NCBI GenBank assembly: GCA_965243165.1
Contig: OZ251535.1
Location: forward strand, 1,860,001 to 1,924,000
From: CATQHD01 sp965243165
GTDB lineage: Bacteria > Actinomycetota > Acidimicrobiia > Spongiisociales > Spongiisociaceae
Length of the DNA stretch: 64,000 bases
Reading direction: 5' to 3'
Shown one piece after another: positions 8,778-17,788 of the stretch. A program made the position numbers and the translations under genes. Numbering within the stretch: the stretch's first letter is position 1; the number at the start of each line of letters is the position of its first letter. The notes beneath the pieces are model-generated. The model saw only the letters and a list, made by a program, of their open reading frames with translations, did not search any database and was not told where the DNA came from.

Positions 8778-9064
8778 CTCCTCCTTGCCGCGTGATCAAT
8801 ACCATCGGATTCCAGCCCCGCCGCAAGATGTGAGCAGAGAGCCTTCCAAGAAACCAGACGTCTATCAAGTTGACCCGAAACTGCCCATCGTTTTACATAG
8901 AAGCTCACGTTGTTGATGCCCGCCGTAAGGCCGGATCGGTATGACGTCTCGCCTTTGTGCCCACCCCGAGCCTTTATCAGACCGAAGGTTCGCTTGTGAG
9001 GCTGAAATCGGAAAGTCTCATAGTCCGTTTCCAAGCGCATCATCTCATATCCGATCATCTTCAT
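8774..9064 (-). CDS. Small hypothetical protein (96 aa)
   Basis: Starts MKMIGYEMMRLETDYETF, 10 nt after the stop of the protease gene, with GAGAGG just before the ATG. It ends by overlapping the first ATG of the lipoprotein-like gene (ATGATGA). The product is basic and has no signal peptide, transmembrane segment or recognised motif. Support comes only from position, ribosome-binding site and overlap. The frame stays open upstream into the protease gene, so this could still be a non-coding spacer. Confidence 0.35.
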   Translation of the reverse strand: MKMIGYEMMRLETDYETFRFQPHKRTFGLIKARGGHKGETSYRSGLTAGINNVSFYVKRWAVSGQLDRRLVSWKALCSHLAAGLESDGIDHAARRR

Positions 9065-9074
9065 AATCCTCTCT

Positions 9075-12000
9075 TCAGTTGGCTGAAGTAGAAGTCGTTG
9101 TAGTAGATGACGCAGTTGTGGTGCTCGTGGATGATGTACTAGCGGGGATGGTGAGGTCAATGTGCCAGGTTGTGTTCCGGTCGATTTTGATAGGGTAACG
9201 GGATCTGGACCAAAGCAGGTCCCATGCACTGCTGGCGGGCATTCTGTTTGCGTCGGAGAGTCGGATGGTCTGGACGCTGGTGGGGGTATCGGTCGGCCAG
9301 AAACGTAACAGCGTATTGTCAGGAAGTTCATAGTCTTCAATGTCGGGAGTTGCTCGCAGACGAGGGCCGCGTCGGTATACCTTGATCATATCCATCGTGT
9401 AGGACCGTCCGGCATAGGTAAAAGTGTTGCCACTTGTGAATTGAAAGTTGATATCGCCACTCTTGGTGTTGAAGTGGGAAGGCCGGGTTTCAATTTGCCA
9501 AACAGTTACAGGCTGATTGGGTGTGGTTGTAGTGGTAGTAGTTGATGTGGTGGTCATGGATGATGTGGACGTTGCAGTGGTGGGTGTCAGGGTAGTAGTC
9601 GTAGTGGGAGCTGTTGTAGTTGAGACCGTCGTTGTGGTGGTAGTTGTTCGAGCAGGTGCTGTAGTCGCAGTGACGGTTGCGGTTGTGGTCGGAGCATTGG
9701 TGGGTGTTGCTGTAGTGAGAGACAGCGTAGTGGTGGTTGTGGTAGTTGTAGCAGGAGTGCTAGATGATGCCATAGATATGGATATATTTGGTGGCCGAGA
9801 TTGATATATCGCCTTGATTGCTGCTATGTCATGAGCCGTAGGTTCGCAAAGATTATCTTCAGGCATATACATAACAGATTCTCCAGATCTTAATCCAAAA
9901 TCACCCAAACCAAAGATGTGACCAGCCTCATGCATAGCAATACGCCTCATTATTGAACAATTTTTCCCATTTTTTTCAATACTGGCATCATCATATATGT
10001 AAATATTTGCGCTTATAAATCCATACTGGCTCCTGAAATGTTTTCTGACACATCCAACATTGATTGCATCTTCATCATCATCTGATTCTGGAAGACAAAC
10101 TAATCTTATATTAGATTTATCCCTGAGATTCACTATGTTGCGTAATTGATCACCGTCATCATCATCACAGTTTCTCAAGCTCTCATTGGAATTTGTATAA
10201 TGAATTCCACTTATAATTCCCCCAGTTTTATAACCCCACGTTTCTATGCCGTATTCAATTTGATCCAAAAGTTTCTGCCCTCTATTACTGTTCCGTTGAT
10301 AATCTTCAGCACAGATCACAAAATGATATTGACCCAAACCACTACTAGGATGCGTTGCGTTCCCATCATTGGAATCAAGAAAACTATCAACCCAAACCGG
10401 TCCTACAAGCATATAGGGTCTATTCGGAATGGGTTCATGGGTTGTATACACAAACACCGCATCGGACCACTCCGAAGCCTCGTCATCAACCCGGGTACGA
10501 ACTCGAACTTCATAATATTGATTCATCTTAAGGCCGGACAATACTTTAGTGTATTGTCCGCTGGAAGAATTAAGTTGTCCGGTAGTAAGCGTATGCCACA
10601 CGGGATCTTGTAGTTGAGCTTGAAGTCGAAGTTGACCATGATGACGAAACCGGTAGGTGTAACGCACCTTGCTGTACGACAGTTCATAGTATCTGTAAAT
10701 ATTCTGATCAGTATGATTCACCATCCAAGAAATCATGGCCCTTCCTTGGTTGTCCCTTGAATCCGGGCTGTGGCCGATGGCTTGCAAGAAAAAGGGGACA
10801 GGTATATTCGAATTAATCTTCCGCTTTGGCAACGTTGTTGTAGTAGTGGAGTCAATCGTTGGAGCCAAAGTAGTTGCCACCGCAACTGAAGAAGAAACCG
10901 TGCTAGTCATAGCAACAGCAGTAGTGGTCGGGGCTGTGGTCGTTGGAGCCTGAGTAGTAGTGGTCGAAGCAACCGTGGTGGTAGTGATAGTAGTGGTAGT
11001 AGTAGTGGTAGTAGTAGTCGTCGTAGTAGTGGTTGTGGTCGGTGAATAGTAGCAAGTGCTACCGTTTCGGCGGCTGTACCGATGACCGGCGGGAGCCGCA
11101 GGACACGTATAGGTGGTGCTGATTACAGCAGGCCGGGTAGTGGTGAGGGTGCGGGTGTAGTAACAGAGACTTCCAGTTCTATGACTGTACTGATACAGTC
11201 TAGAATAAGACGGACATGAGTAGGTTGTTTGGCTCGTAGCAGTTTTGGTGATGGTAAGCGTCTTCGAGTAGTGACACGTACTTCCACTCCGACGGCTGTA
11301 CCTGTATGAACCATAAGTAGAAGAACACGAATAGATCACACGACTGCTAGCAGCCTTCGTAGCAGTGAGCGTCTTCGAATAGTGACACGTACTTCCACTC
11401 CGACGGCTGTACCTATAAGACCCATAAGTAGAAGAACACGAATAGATCACACGACTGCTAGCAGCCTTCGTAGCAGTGAGCGTCTTCGAATAGTGACACG
11501 TACTTCCACTCCGACGGCTGTACCTATAAGACCCATAAGTAGAAGAACACGAATAGATCACACGACTGCTAGCGGCTTTGGTGATAGTAAGCGTCTTGGA
11601 GTAATAACACGTACGTCCGCTGCGGCTACTGTACCTGTAACCAGACACCGAGGGGCAAGAAAACCTGCGGGACAACGGGTTATAGTTTACGGTACGGGTG
11701 GTGGTAAAGGTCTTGGAATAATAACAGGTGCTACCACTCCGACGGCTGTACCGATAAGTCCCGTAAGTAGAAGAACACGAATAAGACGTCCGACTACTAG
11801 CAGCCTTCGTAGCAGTGAGCGTCTTGGAATAATGGCATGTGCTACCGCTCCGACGGCTGTACCGATAAGTCCCGTAAGTAGAAGAACACGAATAAGACGT
11901 CCGACTGCTAGCAGCCTTCGTAGCAGTGAGCGTCTTGGAATAATGGCATGTGCTACCGCTCCGACGGCTGTACCGATAAGTCCCGTAAGTAGAAGAACAC

Positions 12001-12398
12001 GAATAAGACGTCCGACTGCTAGCAGCCTTCGTGGTGGTAAACGTCTTGGAATAATGGCATGTGCTTCCACTACGGCGGCTGTACCGATAGTTTCTATAGG
12101 TAGAGGGGCACGAGTAGGTCGTCCGGCTGGAGGCGGGATTGGTGATGGTTTGTTTTTTTGTGTAGCGGCAGGTGCTTCCGCTCCGGCTGCTCAATTTGTA
12201 GCCCGTCGGCGCCGAAGGACACGAATACGAAGTTGCGCTCGCAGCAGAGCGGGTGGCGTCCCCGGCGGCAGCCGCCGCCAGCTTCGGCCCTCCGGCGGGC
12301 GAGCCCGGCCCCAAGCCTGCCGGAACAGCCTGCATGACGCACAGCAAAGACACCAGCGCCGCCCACCGCCGCCAACGCCAGAGCCTGTCCCCAATCAC
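9075..12398 (-). CDS. Secreted Thr-linked metzincin-type protease with 11 Cys repeats
   Basis: The likely start is GTG at 12398, preceded by AGGAAGGAG; an in-frame TTG at 12419 has a weaker site. About 1107 residues. Signal peptide: RLWRWRRWAALVSLLCV. Residues ~60-460 hold 11 repeats of ~37 aa, each with two Cys (consensus YSCSSTYGTYRYSRRSGST then CxYSKT). A poly-Thr linker follows, then an Fn3-like domain (~535-660, ending YYEVRVRTRVDDEASEWSD). The catalytic domain has HEAGHIFGLGDFG near residue 822 (zinc ligands H, H and D) and a Met-turn in ESVMYMPED. A second Thr linker and a ~115-aa C-terminal domain complete it. An extracellular metalloprotease is inferred; Asp as third zinc ligand recalls snapalysin-type enzymes. 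Confidence 0.85.
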   Translation of the reverse strand: MIGDRLWRWRRWAALVSLLCVMQAVPAGLGPGSPAGGPKLAAAAAGDATRSAASATSYSCPSAPTGYKLSSRSGSTCRYTKKQTITNPASSRTTYSCPSTYRNYRYSRRSGSTCHYSKTFTTTKAASSRTSYSCSSTYGTYRYSRRSGSTCHYSKTLTATKAASSRTSYSCSSTYGTYRYSRRSGSTCHYSKTLTATKAASSRTSYSCSSTYGTYRYSRRSGSTCYYSKTFTTTRTVNYNPLSRRFSCPSVSGYRYSSRSGRTCYYSKTLTITKAASSRVIYSCSSTYGSYRYSRRSGSTCHYSKTLTATKAASSRVIYSCSSTYGSYRYSRRSGSTCHYSKTLTATKAASSRVIYSCSSTYGSYRYSRRSGSTCHYSKTLTITKTATSQTTYSCPSYSRLYQYSHRTGSLCYYTRTLTTTRPAVISTTYTCPAAPAGHRYSRRNGSTCYYSPTTTTTTTTTTTTTTTTTITTTTVASTTTTQAPTTTAPTTTAVAMTSTVSSSVAVATTLAPTIDSTTTTTLPKRKINSNIPVPFFLQAIGHSPDSRDNQGRAMISWMVNHTDQNIYRYYELSYSKVRYTYRFRHHGQLRLQAQLQDPVWHTLTTGQLNSSSGQYTKVLSGLKMNQYYEVRVRTRVDDEASEWSDAVFVYTTHEPIPNRPYMLVGPVWVDSFLDSNDGNATHPSSGLGQYHFVICAEDYQRNSNRGQKLLDQIEYGIETWGYKTGGIISGIHYTNSNESLRNCDDDDGDQLRNIVNLRDKSNIRLVCLPESDDDEDAINVGCVRKHFRSQYGFISANIYIYDDASIEKNGKNCSIMRRIAMHEAGHIFGLGDFGLRSGESVMYMPEDNLCEPTAHDIAAIKAIYQSRPPNISISMASSSTPATTTTTTTTLSLTTATPTNAPTTTATVTATTAPARTTTTTTTVSTTTAPTTTTTLTPTTATSTSSMTTTSTTTTTTTPNQPVTVWQIETRPSHFNTKSGDINFQFTSGNTFTYAGRSYTMDMIKVYRRGPRLRATPDIEDYELPDNTLLRFWPTDTPTSVQTIRLSDANRMPASSAWDLLWSRSRYPIKIDRNTTWHIDLTIPASTSSTSTTTASSTTTTSTSAN
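11240..12160 (-). repeat. 111-bp tandem coding repeats in the protease gene
   Basis: In-frame tandem units of 111 bp (37 codons) encode the two-Cys repeats. Example unit starts are 11341 and 11452. Adjacent units are nearly identical at DNA level, pointing to recent expansion and to likely copy-number variation. One unit near 11600-11700 is diverged (RFSCPSVSGYRYSS) and splits the array into two blocks. Confidence 0.85.
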
Positions 12399-12540
12399 GG
12401 AAGACTCCTTCCTCTTCAAGATACCTTAGCCGCTCTTCACGCCCGGCGCGGCCCAAATCGAGGAAATTTCTTTGGCGAAGCCTCGTTCTTCTTGTGACCG
12501 AGGGTCCGCGGGTAGGTCAACCGCCGAGATCTCCGCAGCC

Positions 12541-12680
12541 GGACAAGGCCGCAGAACTCCGCGGCTGGTCAGGCGCGGTGCTCTGTGAGCAGCAGGCCGG
12601 CCAAGCGGTCAACTTCTGAGGCGAGCCGGCCCCGCCCGGCGTTGTTGTCCACCACCAGGCTGGCGGCCGCCAGCCATTCT
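12541..12680 (-). repeat. Direct-repeat partner of 4889-5025 (coaE 3' end)
   Basis: This is the right-hand copy of the ~137-bp direct repeat. It comprises the last codons of coaE and ~26 bp of 3' flank, matching 4889-5025 in the same orientation. The ~7.5 kb between the copies carries the protease and lipoprotein-like genes. The arrangement resembles either an insertion that duplicates a gene 3' end, as att sites do, or an unequal tandem duplication. No integrase or transposase is visible. Confidence 0.75.
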
Positions 12681-13164
12681 TCGGGGTCGGGTTGGACGGC
12701 CATGCGGGTTTCGATGTCGGCCTCCGTCATGCCGCGCAGACGGAGCCGCTCCCGCCTTACCCCGGCGGAGGCGTGCACCGCCGCCGCCCTCCAGCCTTTC
12801 TCTGCCAGTTGCTTCATAACCGACAGGACCGAAACTTCCACCGGGCGGGGCGCTCCCCTGCTTCGGCGGCCCAGCGTTCGACCTCTGCCAGGATGACAGG
12901 ATGGGTCAGGGCCTCTAGTTCGGCCAGTTGCGCGGGGTCGCCGAACACGATCCGGCCCAGAAGGGAGCGGTCGATCCGGCCCTCTGCCAGCGCCTCCGGC
13001 CAGCGCGCCGCTGCCAAAGCCGCCGTCGGATGGCCGGGCGCCAGCAACCCGTGGCCCACCCGGTCGGCGTCCAGCACTTCGAACCCGCGCTCGGCCAGCA
13101 GCTCGACGACCGCGGATTTACCGGATCCGATGCCTCCGCCGACTGCGACGCGCACCGGCTTCAC
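12569..13164 (-). pseudogene. coaE: Dephospho-CoA kinase, one frameshift
   Basis: CoaE phosphorylates dephospho-CoA, the last step of CoA synthesis. The N-terminal part (13164 to about 12845) has the P-loop GGIGSGKSAV and DADRVGHGLL. The C-terminal part (about 12845 to 12569) has KGWRAAAVHA, RRERLRLRGM and DIETRMAVQ, and ends VDRLAGLLLTEHRA. The two halves are in different frames. The shift lies at about 12840-12850, in a GC-rich CCGCCCGG context, where GERPA should continue into PVEVSVLSVMKQ. The gene is essential in most bacteria, so a sequencing error or a second copy elsewhere is more likely than true loss. Position between rpsA and the uvrB side is standard for actinobacteria. Confidence 0.85.
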
Positions 13165-13209
13165 TGCACCTCCCCGTTTTGGCCGCCGCCGCGCAGGCGG
13201 GGATGCGGC

Positions 13210-14757
13210 TCAGCGGCGGCCGATCCCCCGTTCCTTGAGCTCTTGGAGGATCGCCTCGAGCGAGGAGTCCACATCAAAGCTGCGGTCGGTGTCTTCTTCT
13301 TTGTCCGGCCGTCCGAACTCGGAAACCGCCGGCGCCCGGCGGCGGCGGCGCGGCCCCTGCTTGTCGAACCTGCGGTCGCTGAAATCAGGCCGGGCCTGTT
13401 TGATGGAGAAGCTCACCCGGCGGCGGCCCTCGTCCAGCTCGGTCAGCTTGACCTTGACCTTCTGGCCTATCGAGAGCTCCAGCTCGGGGGATTCCACCCG
13501 ATGCATGGCGATCTCGGAGACGTGGACCAAGCCTTCTACCCCGCCGCCGACCGACACGAAAGCCCCGAAGGGAACCGTCTTGATCACGGTGCCGTCCAGC
13601 AGGGCGCCCACCTCGTTCTCCTCCACGAAGGACTGCCACGGGTCGGGGGTGGTCTGCTTGATGGAAAGCGAGATGCGTTCCCGCCCTCGGTCCACTTCCA
13701 AGACCTTCACTGTTACTTCCTGGCCGACCTTCACCACCTCGGACGGGTGGTTGACGTGCTGCCAGCTCAGCTCGGACACATGCACCAGCCCGTCCATGCC
13801 GCCCAGATCGACGAACGCCCCGAAGTTGACCACCGACGAGATCGCCCCGGTCTTCTCTTCCCCTTCCACCAGGGAATCGAGGAAGGCGCTGCGCTGTTCG
13901 GCTTGGGCTTCTTCCAGATAGGCCCGGCGGGACAGCACCACGTTGTTGCGGTTGCGGTCCAGCTCGATCACCTTGGACTCGATGTCCTGGCCGATGAAGG
14001 GGTCCAGGTCGCGCACCCGCCGCAGGTCGACCAAGGAGGCGGGCAGGAACCCGCGCAGGCCGATATCCACGATCAAACCCCCCTTGACCACTTCGATCAC
14101 CGCCCCCCTCACGGTGCCGCCCTGGTCCTTGACCGCTTCGATCTGGCCCCAGACCCGCTCGTAGAGGGCCCGCTTCTTGGAAAGGATCAGGCGCCCCTGC
14201 TCGTCTTCCTTCTCGAGCACCAGCACCTCGATCTGTTCCCCTATCGACACTATCTGGTCGGGCGACGCGTTCTTGCGGATCGAGAGCTCCCGGAGCGGTA
14301 TGACACCTTCCGACTTGTAGCCGATGTCCACCATCACCTCGTCCTGCTCGATGTTCACCACCTCGCCTTCGATGATGTCGCCCTCCTTGAACTCGAGCAC
14401 CGTCTCGGCGATGGCCGCCTCGAAGTCCTCGGGTCCTATGTCGTCGGGGAGGGAGCTGGCGCTGCGGGCCTTGATGGCGGGCGGCCCCCCGGTGATGGGG
14501 TCGGTGGCCGGAGCGACCGACGGCGGCGGCGCAGGGGGGGGAGGGGGATCCTCCGGCGGCGCCGGCGGGGTGTCGTCAGGCGCAGCGGACGGAGGCTCTT
14601 CGGAAGCTCCGGACGGCGCCGCTTCGCCGCCGGGCGCCTGCTCAGAGGCGAGCGGCGCTTCCTCGGCCGGAAGGGCCGCCGCATCGGCGGGGGCTGAGGC
14701 CCGGTCTTCTGGGTCTGTGACGGCGGTCTCTTCGGGTGCGGTCTGCGGTTCCGACAT
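13210..14757 (-). CDS. rpsA: 30S ribosomal protein S1
   Basis: A protein of 515 residues with four S1 RNA-binding domains at about residues 120-195, 205-275, 292-365 and 377-450. The repeated signatures are GEVVNIEQDEVMVDIGYKSEG, GGLIVDIGLRGFLPASL, NFGAFVDLGGMDGLVHVSEL and PFGAFVSVGGGVEGLVHVSE. S1 brings mRNA to the 30S subunit. Unusual is the ~100-residue N-terminal extension rich in Ala, Pro, Glu and Asp (including PPAPPEDPPPPPAPPP), low complexity and probably disordered. The C-terminus after domain 4 is basic, then acidic. It lies between polA and coaE on the same strand. Confidence 0.97.
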   Translation of the reverse strand: MSEPQTAPEETAVTDPEDRASAPADAAALPAEEAPLASEQAPGGEAAPSGASEEPPSAAPDDTPPAPPEDPPPPPAPPPSVAPATDPITGGPPAIKARSASSLPDDIGPEDFEAAIAETVLEFKEGDIIEGEVVNIEQDEVMVDIGYKSEGVIPLRELSIRKNASPDQIVSIGEQIEVLVLEKEDEQGRLILSKKRALYERVWGQIEAVKDQGGTVRGAVIEVVKGGLIVDIGLRGFLPASLVDLRRVRDLDPFIGQDIESKVIELDRNRNNVVLSRRAYLEEAQAEQRSAFLDSLVEGEEKTGAISSVVNFGAFVDLGGMDGLVHVSELSWQHVNHPSEVVKVGQEVTVKVLEVDRGRERISLSIKQTTPDPWQSFVEENEVGALLDGTVIKTVPFGAFVSVGGGVEGLVHVSEIAMHRVESPELELSIGQKVKVKLTELDEGRRRVSFSIKQARPDFSDRRFDKQGPRRRRRAPAVSEFGRPDKEEDTDRSFDVDSSLEAILQELKERGIGRR

Positions 14758-14929
14758 CTAGCACCCCGGGGCGGCGTCGGGGGCGCAGACGGCGGACGCC
14801 GAATCCGCTGAGCCGTCGGCTCGGGAAGTGAACATGAGCAGGTGCAGACCTCCGGATCGCGTTGCCTCCGCCGCGTCGAACGGCGGCGGAGCGCCTACAG
14901 GTTACCACTTTGGCGGCCGCCGTGTAGAT

Positions 14930-17572
14930 TCAACCTTTGACGGAGGCGAGATCCGCTCCGACGGCGATGTCGACCGTGAGCGGAACGTCGAGGCCGCCCA
15001 CACCCTCCATCACTTCCTTGACCAACCGGGAAACCTCCTCCGACTCCTCTCGGCGGGCCTCGATCACCAGCTCGTCATGCACCTGCAGGAGCATCCGGGC
15101 GGGCCGTTCCTCCAGGCGGGGGGCCAGCTCGATCATCGCCATCTTGATCACATCGGCGGCCGACCCCTGCACGGGGGCGTTGAGCGCCATCCGCTCCCCC
15201 ATCTGGCGGATGCGGGCGTTGTCGGAGGCCAGCTCGGGCAGATAGCGGCGCCGTCCGAACAGGGTGGTGGTGTAGCCGGTGCGGCGGGCCTCGGCCACCA
15301 CCGACCGCATGTAGTCGCGGACGAGGGGGAACTGTTGGAAGTAGGTTTCCATGTGCTCGCGGGCTTCGCTCCGGCTGATCTTCAACCGGTCGGCCAGCCC
15401 GAAGGCCTCCATTCCGTAGAGGAGGCCGAAGTTGATGGCCTTGGCCCGGCGGCGCAGCTCGGGGGTGACCAGGCCGGAGTCGACGCCGAACACCCGGGCG
15501 GCGGTGGCGGCGTGGATGTCCCCTCCGGCTTCGAAAGCCTCCAGCAGGCCGGGGTCCTTCGACAGGTGGGCCAGTATCCGCAGCTCGATCTGGGAGTAGT
15601 CGGCCACGATGAACACCGAGCCTTCGGGGGCCGCGAAAGCCCGGCGGATCATCCGTCCGGTCTCGGAGCGCACCGGGATGTTCTGAAGGTTGGGGCGGTC
15701 GGAGGACAGCCGCCCGGTCGCCGCCCCGGTCTGGTTGAAGCGGGCGTGTATGCGCCCGTCCGGCCCCACCAGCGGCAGGTAGCCGTCCACGTAGGTGCTG
15801 CGCAGCTTCTCGATCTCGCGGTAGCGGAGCAGCCGGGCCACCACCGGGTGGGCGTCCTCCAGCTTGGCCAGCACCGTGGCGTCGGTGCTGGGCGCCCCCT
15901 TCGGGGTCTTCTTCAGCACCTGGAGCCGGAGCTTGTCGAACAGCACCCGGCGGAGCTGCAGGGTGGAGTTGATGTTGAAGGCCTCCCCGGCCAGCTCGTG
16001 GATCTCGGATTCGAGCTCCGCCAGCTCGCGGCGGAAATCCTCGCCCATGCCCTCCAGGTAGGCGCGGTCCACGCGTATGCCGGCCATCTCCATGCGGGCC
16101 AGCACCGGCGCCAGCGGCAGTTCCATATCTCTCAGCAGCTCCTCCTGGTCGCGCTCCGCCAGCTGGGCTTCCATGACCGGGCGCAGCCGCCCCACCGCCG
16201 CCGCCCGGCAGGCGGCCGCCTCCATGTCCGGGCCGCCGCCGAAGTCCAGCATCCCCTGTTCGGATTCTTCGCCCCCGCCCCCGGCGGTCACCAGCTTCAC
16301 CCCCAGGTAGCGGGAAGCCAGGTCTTCGAGGGAGTCGGAGCGGGCGGCGGGGTCGATGATGTAGCCGGCCAGCACCGGGTCGAACACCAGGCCCTCCAGG
16401 TTCAACCCCCGTTCGTAGAGGCTGCGGAACAGCTCCTTGGATTCGTAGACGGATACGGGCAGGCCGGGGTCGGCCAAGGCCGGCGCCAGGTGCTCCAGCA
16501 GCTCGGCGGGGACCGCCGCCGCTTCCACCGCCCCATCGCTGCGGGCGCTGCCCTCGTCCATCACCGCCAGCCCGGCCAGCTCCCCCCCGTCGTAGACCGG
16601 TTCGATCACCAACGCTGAAAAATCGGCGATCCGGGCGGCTTCTTCCGGGGTCTCGACGACCCGCACCTCCACCTCGATCGGAGCTTCGGAAGGCTCCGAC
16701 ACCCCGTCTTCCAGCTCCATCAGGCGGGTCCAGAGGGTCGAGAACTCCAGCCGCTCGAATATCTCGCGGGCGGCGGCCCGGTCGGGGACGGTGCGCGTGA
16801 GGCGCCCGCCGTCCAGACCCAGCTCCAGGTCGTCCACCAGCGCCATGAGAGAGCGGTTGCGGAAGACCTGCTCCCGGTGTTCGGCCAGGTTCTGGCGCAG
16901 GCGGGGCGGGTGGTCGCCCAGATGTTCGAACACCCCGTCCAGGTCGCCGAAAGAAGAGATCAGGCGGGAAGCGGTCTTGTCGCCCACCCCCGGAACACCC
17001 GCCAGGTTGTCCGACTTGTCGCCCCGCAGAGCGGCGTAGTCGAGGTATTGGCCGGGGCGGACGCCGTATTTCTGCTCCACCCAGCCCTCGTCCACCATCA
17101 CCGTGTCGGTGATGCCCCGCCGGGTGTAGACCACCTTCACCCGGGGGCCCACCAGCTGGAAGCAGTCCCGGTCGCCGGACACCACCAGCACGTTCCAGTC
17201 CTCCTCCCCCATTCGGCGGACCAGGCTGGCGATCACGTCGTCCGCCTCGTAGCCCTCCCGCTGCACCTGGACGATCTCCATGGCCTCCAGCACCTCCCGG
17301 ATCAGGGGAAGCTGGCTGCGGAAGTCGTCGGGGGCCGAGGCCCGCTGCGCCTTGTAGGCGGGGAAGGCCTCGGTGCGGAAGGTGGATCTCCCTACGTCCC
17401 AGGCCACCGCCAGCCCGTCCGGAGAATGGTCGCCCAGCAGCCTGATCAGCATGGAGGTGAACCCGTAGACGGCGTTCGTGACCTGCCCCGACCGGGTGGC
17501 CAGGTCGGGGGGGAGGGCGTAGAAGGCGCGGTAGGCCAGGCTGTGGCCGTCGAGCAGGGCCAGGGTGGGCAT
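14930..17572 (-). CDS. polA: DNA polymerase I, proofreading site not conserved
   Basis: A protein of 880 residues from MPTLALLDGHSLAYRAFYAL. A longer open frame runs back into the tRNA gene and is rejected. The N-terminal 5'-3' exonuclease domain shows EGYEADDVIASL, VVSGDRDCFQLV, RGDKSDNLAGVPGVGDKTA. The C-terminal family A polymerase has DYSQIELRILAHLSKDP, RRRAKAINFGLLYGM and the catalytic QVHDELVIEA. In the 3'-5' exonuclease domain the DxE motif is replaced by LVIEPVYDGG and the second motif by SKELFRSL, so the proofreading carboxylates are missing, as in Taq-type enzymes. Role: Okazaki-fragment processing and repair synthesis. Nearest neighbour downstream is rpsA. Confidence 0.97.
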   Translation of the reverse strand: MPTLALLDGHSLAYRAFYALPPDLATRSGQVTNAVYGFTSMLIRLLGDHSPDGLAVAWDVGRSTFRTEAFPAYKAQRASAPDDFRSQLPLIREVLEAMEIVQVQREGYEADDVIASLVRRMGEEDWNVLVVSGDRDCFQLVGPRVKVVYTRRGITDTVMVDEGWVEQKYGVRPGQYLDYAALRGDKSDNLAGVPGVGDKTASRLISSFGDLDGVFEHLGDHPPRLRQNLAEHREQVFRNRSLMALVDDLELGLDGGRLTRTVPDRAAAREIFERLEFSTLWTRLMELEDGVSEPSEAPIEVEVRVVETPEEAARIADFSALVIEPVYDGGELAGLAVMDEGSARSDGAVEAAAVPAELLEHLAPALADPGLPVSVYESKELFRSLYERGLNLEGLVFDPVLAGYIIDPAARSDSLEDLASRYLGVKLVTAGGGGEESEQGMLDFGGGPDMEAAACRAAAVGRLRPVMEAQLAERDQEELLRDMELPLAPVLARMEMAGIRVDRAYLEGMGEDFRRELAELESEIHELAGEAFNINSTLQLRRVLFDKLRLQVLKKTPKGAPSTDATVLAKLEDAHPVVARLLRYREIEKLRSTYVDGYLPLVGPDGRIHARFNQTGAATGRLSSDRPNLQNIPVRSETGRMIRRAFAAPEGSVFIVADYSQIELRILAHLSKDPGLLEAFEAGGDIHAATAARVFGVDSGLVTPELRRRAKAINFGLLYGMEAFGLADRLKISRSEAREHMETYFQQFPLVRDYMRSVVAEARRTGYTTTLFGRRRYLPELASDNARIRQMGERMALNAPVQGSAADVIKMAMIELAPRLEERPARMLLQVHDELVIEARREESEEVSRLVKEVMEGVGGLDVPLTVDIAVGADLASVKG

Positions 17573-17673
17573 GTGGGCTTGATCGTAGCCAAAGCCGCCG
17601 GGCCGGAATCGGTGCGGGGTCGAGGGAGGGCGGTTCCACGCGGGAGGCGGCGGCCCCGCCGGGGCGTTCCGAG

Positions 17674-17757
17674 TGCCGGGAATGGGAGTCGAACCCATAC
17701 GCCCTTGCGGACACCGGATTTTGAGTCCGGCGCGTCTACCAATTCCGCCATCCCGGC
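17674..17757 (-). tRNA. tRNA-Leu (anticodon CAA)
   Basis: Minus-strand cloverleaf of 84 nt with acceptor stem GCCGGGA/TCCCGGC and discriminator A. The D-arm region is GCGGAATTGGTAGACGC and the anticodon stem CCGGA/TCCGG closes a CTCAAAA loop giving anticodon CAA, which reads UUG. The long variable arm (TGTCCGCAAGGGCGTA) is typical of Leu, and the T-loop is TTCGACT in an ATGGG/CCCAT stem. CCA is not encoded. It lies between polA and the AlbA_2-type gene. Confidence 0.96.
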
Positions 17758-17788
17758 GAGGGCGGCCGATATTACCCCCGCCGGCGCC

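Noticed and set aside
9517..9804. Val-rich 95-codon plus-strand frame
   Set aside because: It is the antisense of the poly-Thr linker codons of the protease gene.
10440..10470. Extra copy of the R-core (CACAAACACCGC)
   Set aside because: Only ~12 bp match inside the protease coding sequence, without hairpin or GGTATACC; chance similarity.
11240..12160. CRISPR-like appearance of the regular repeats
   Set aside because: Units are 111 bp, contiguous without unique spacers, in frame with a protein, and no cas genes are present.
4889..12680. Full integrative element with att sites
   Set aside because: The direct repeats fit, but no integrase, excisionase, relaxase or transposase is found between them, so only the weaker island claim is kept.
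12830..12860. Programmed frameshift in coaE
   Set aside because: No slippery heptamer or downstream pseudoknot is evident, and CoaE is not known to use frameshifting.
15075..17714. Alternative 879-codon frame on the same strand as polA
   Set aside because: It is a Gly/Arg/Pro-rich shifted reading of polA; the family motifs are in the other frame.
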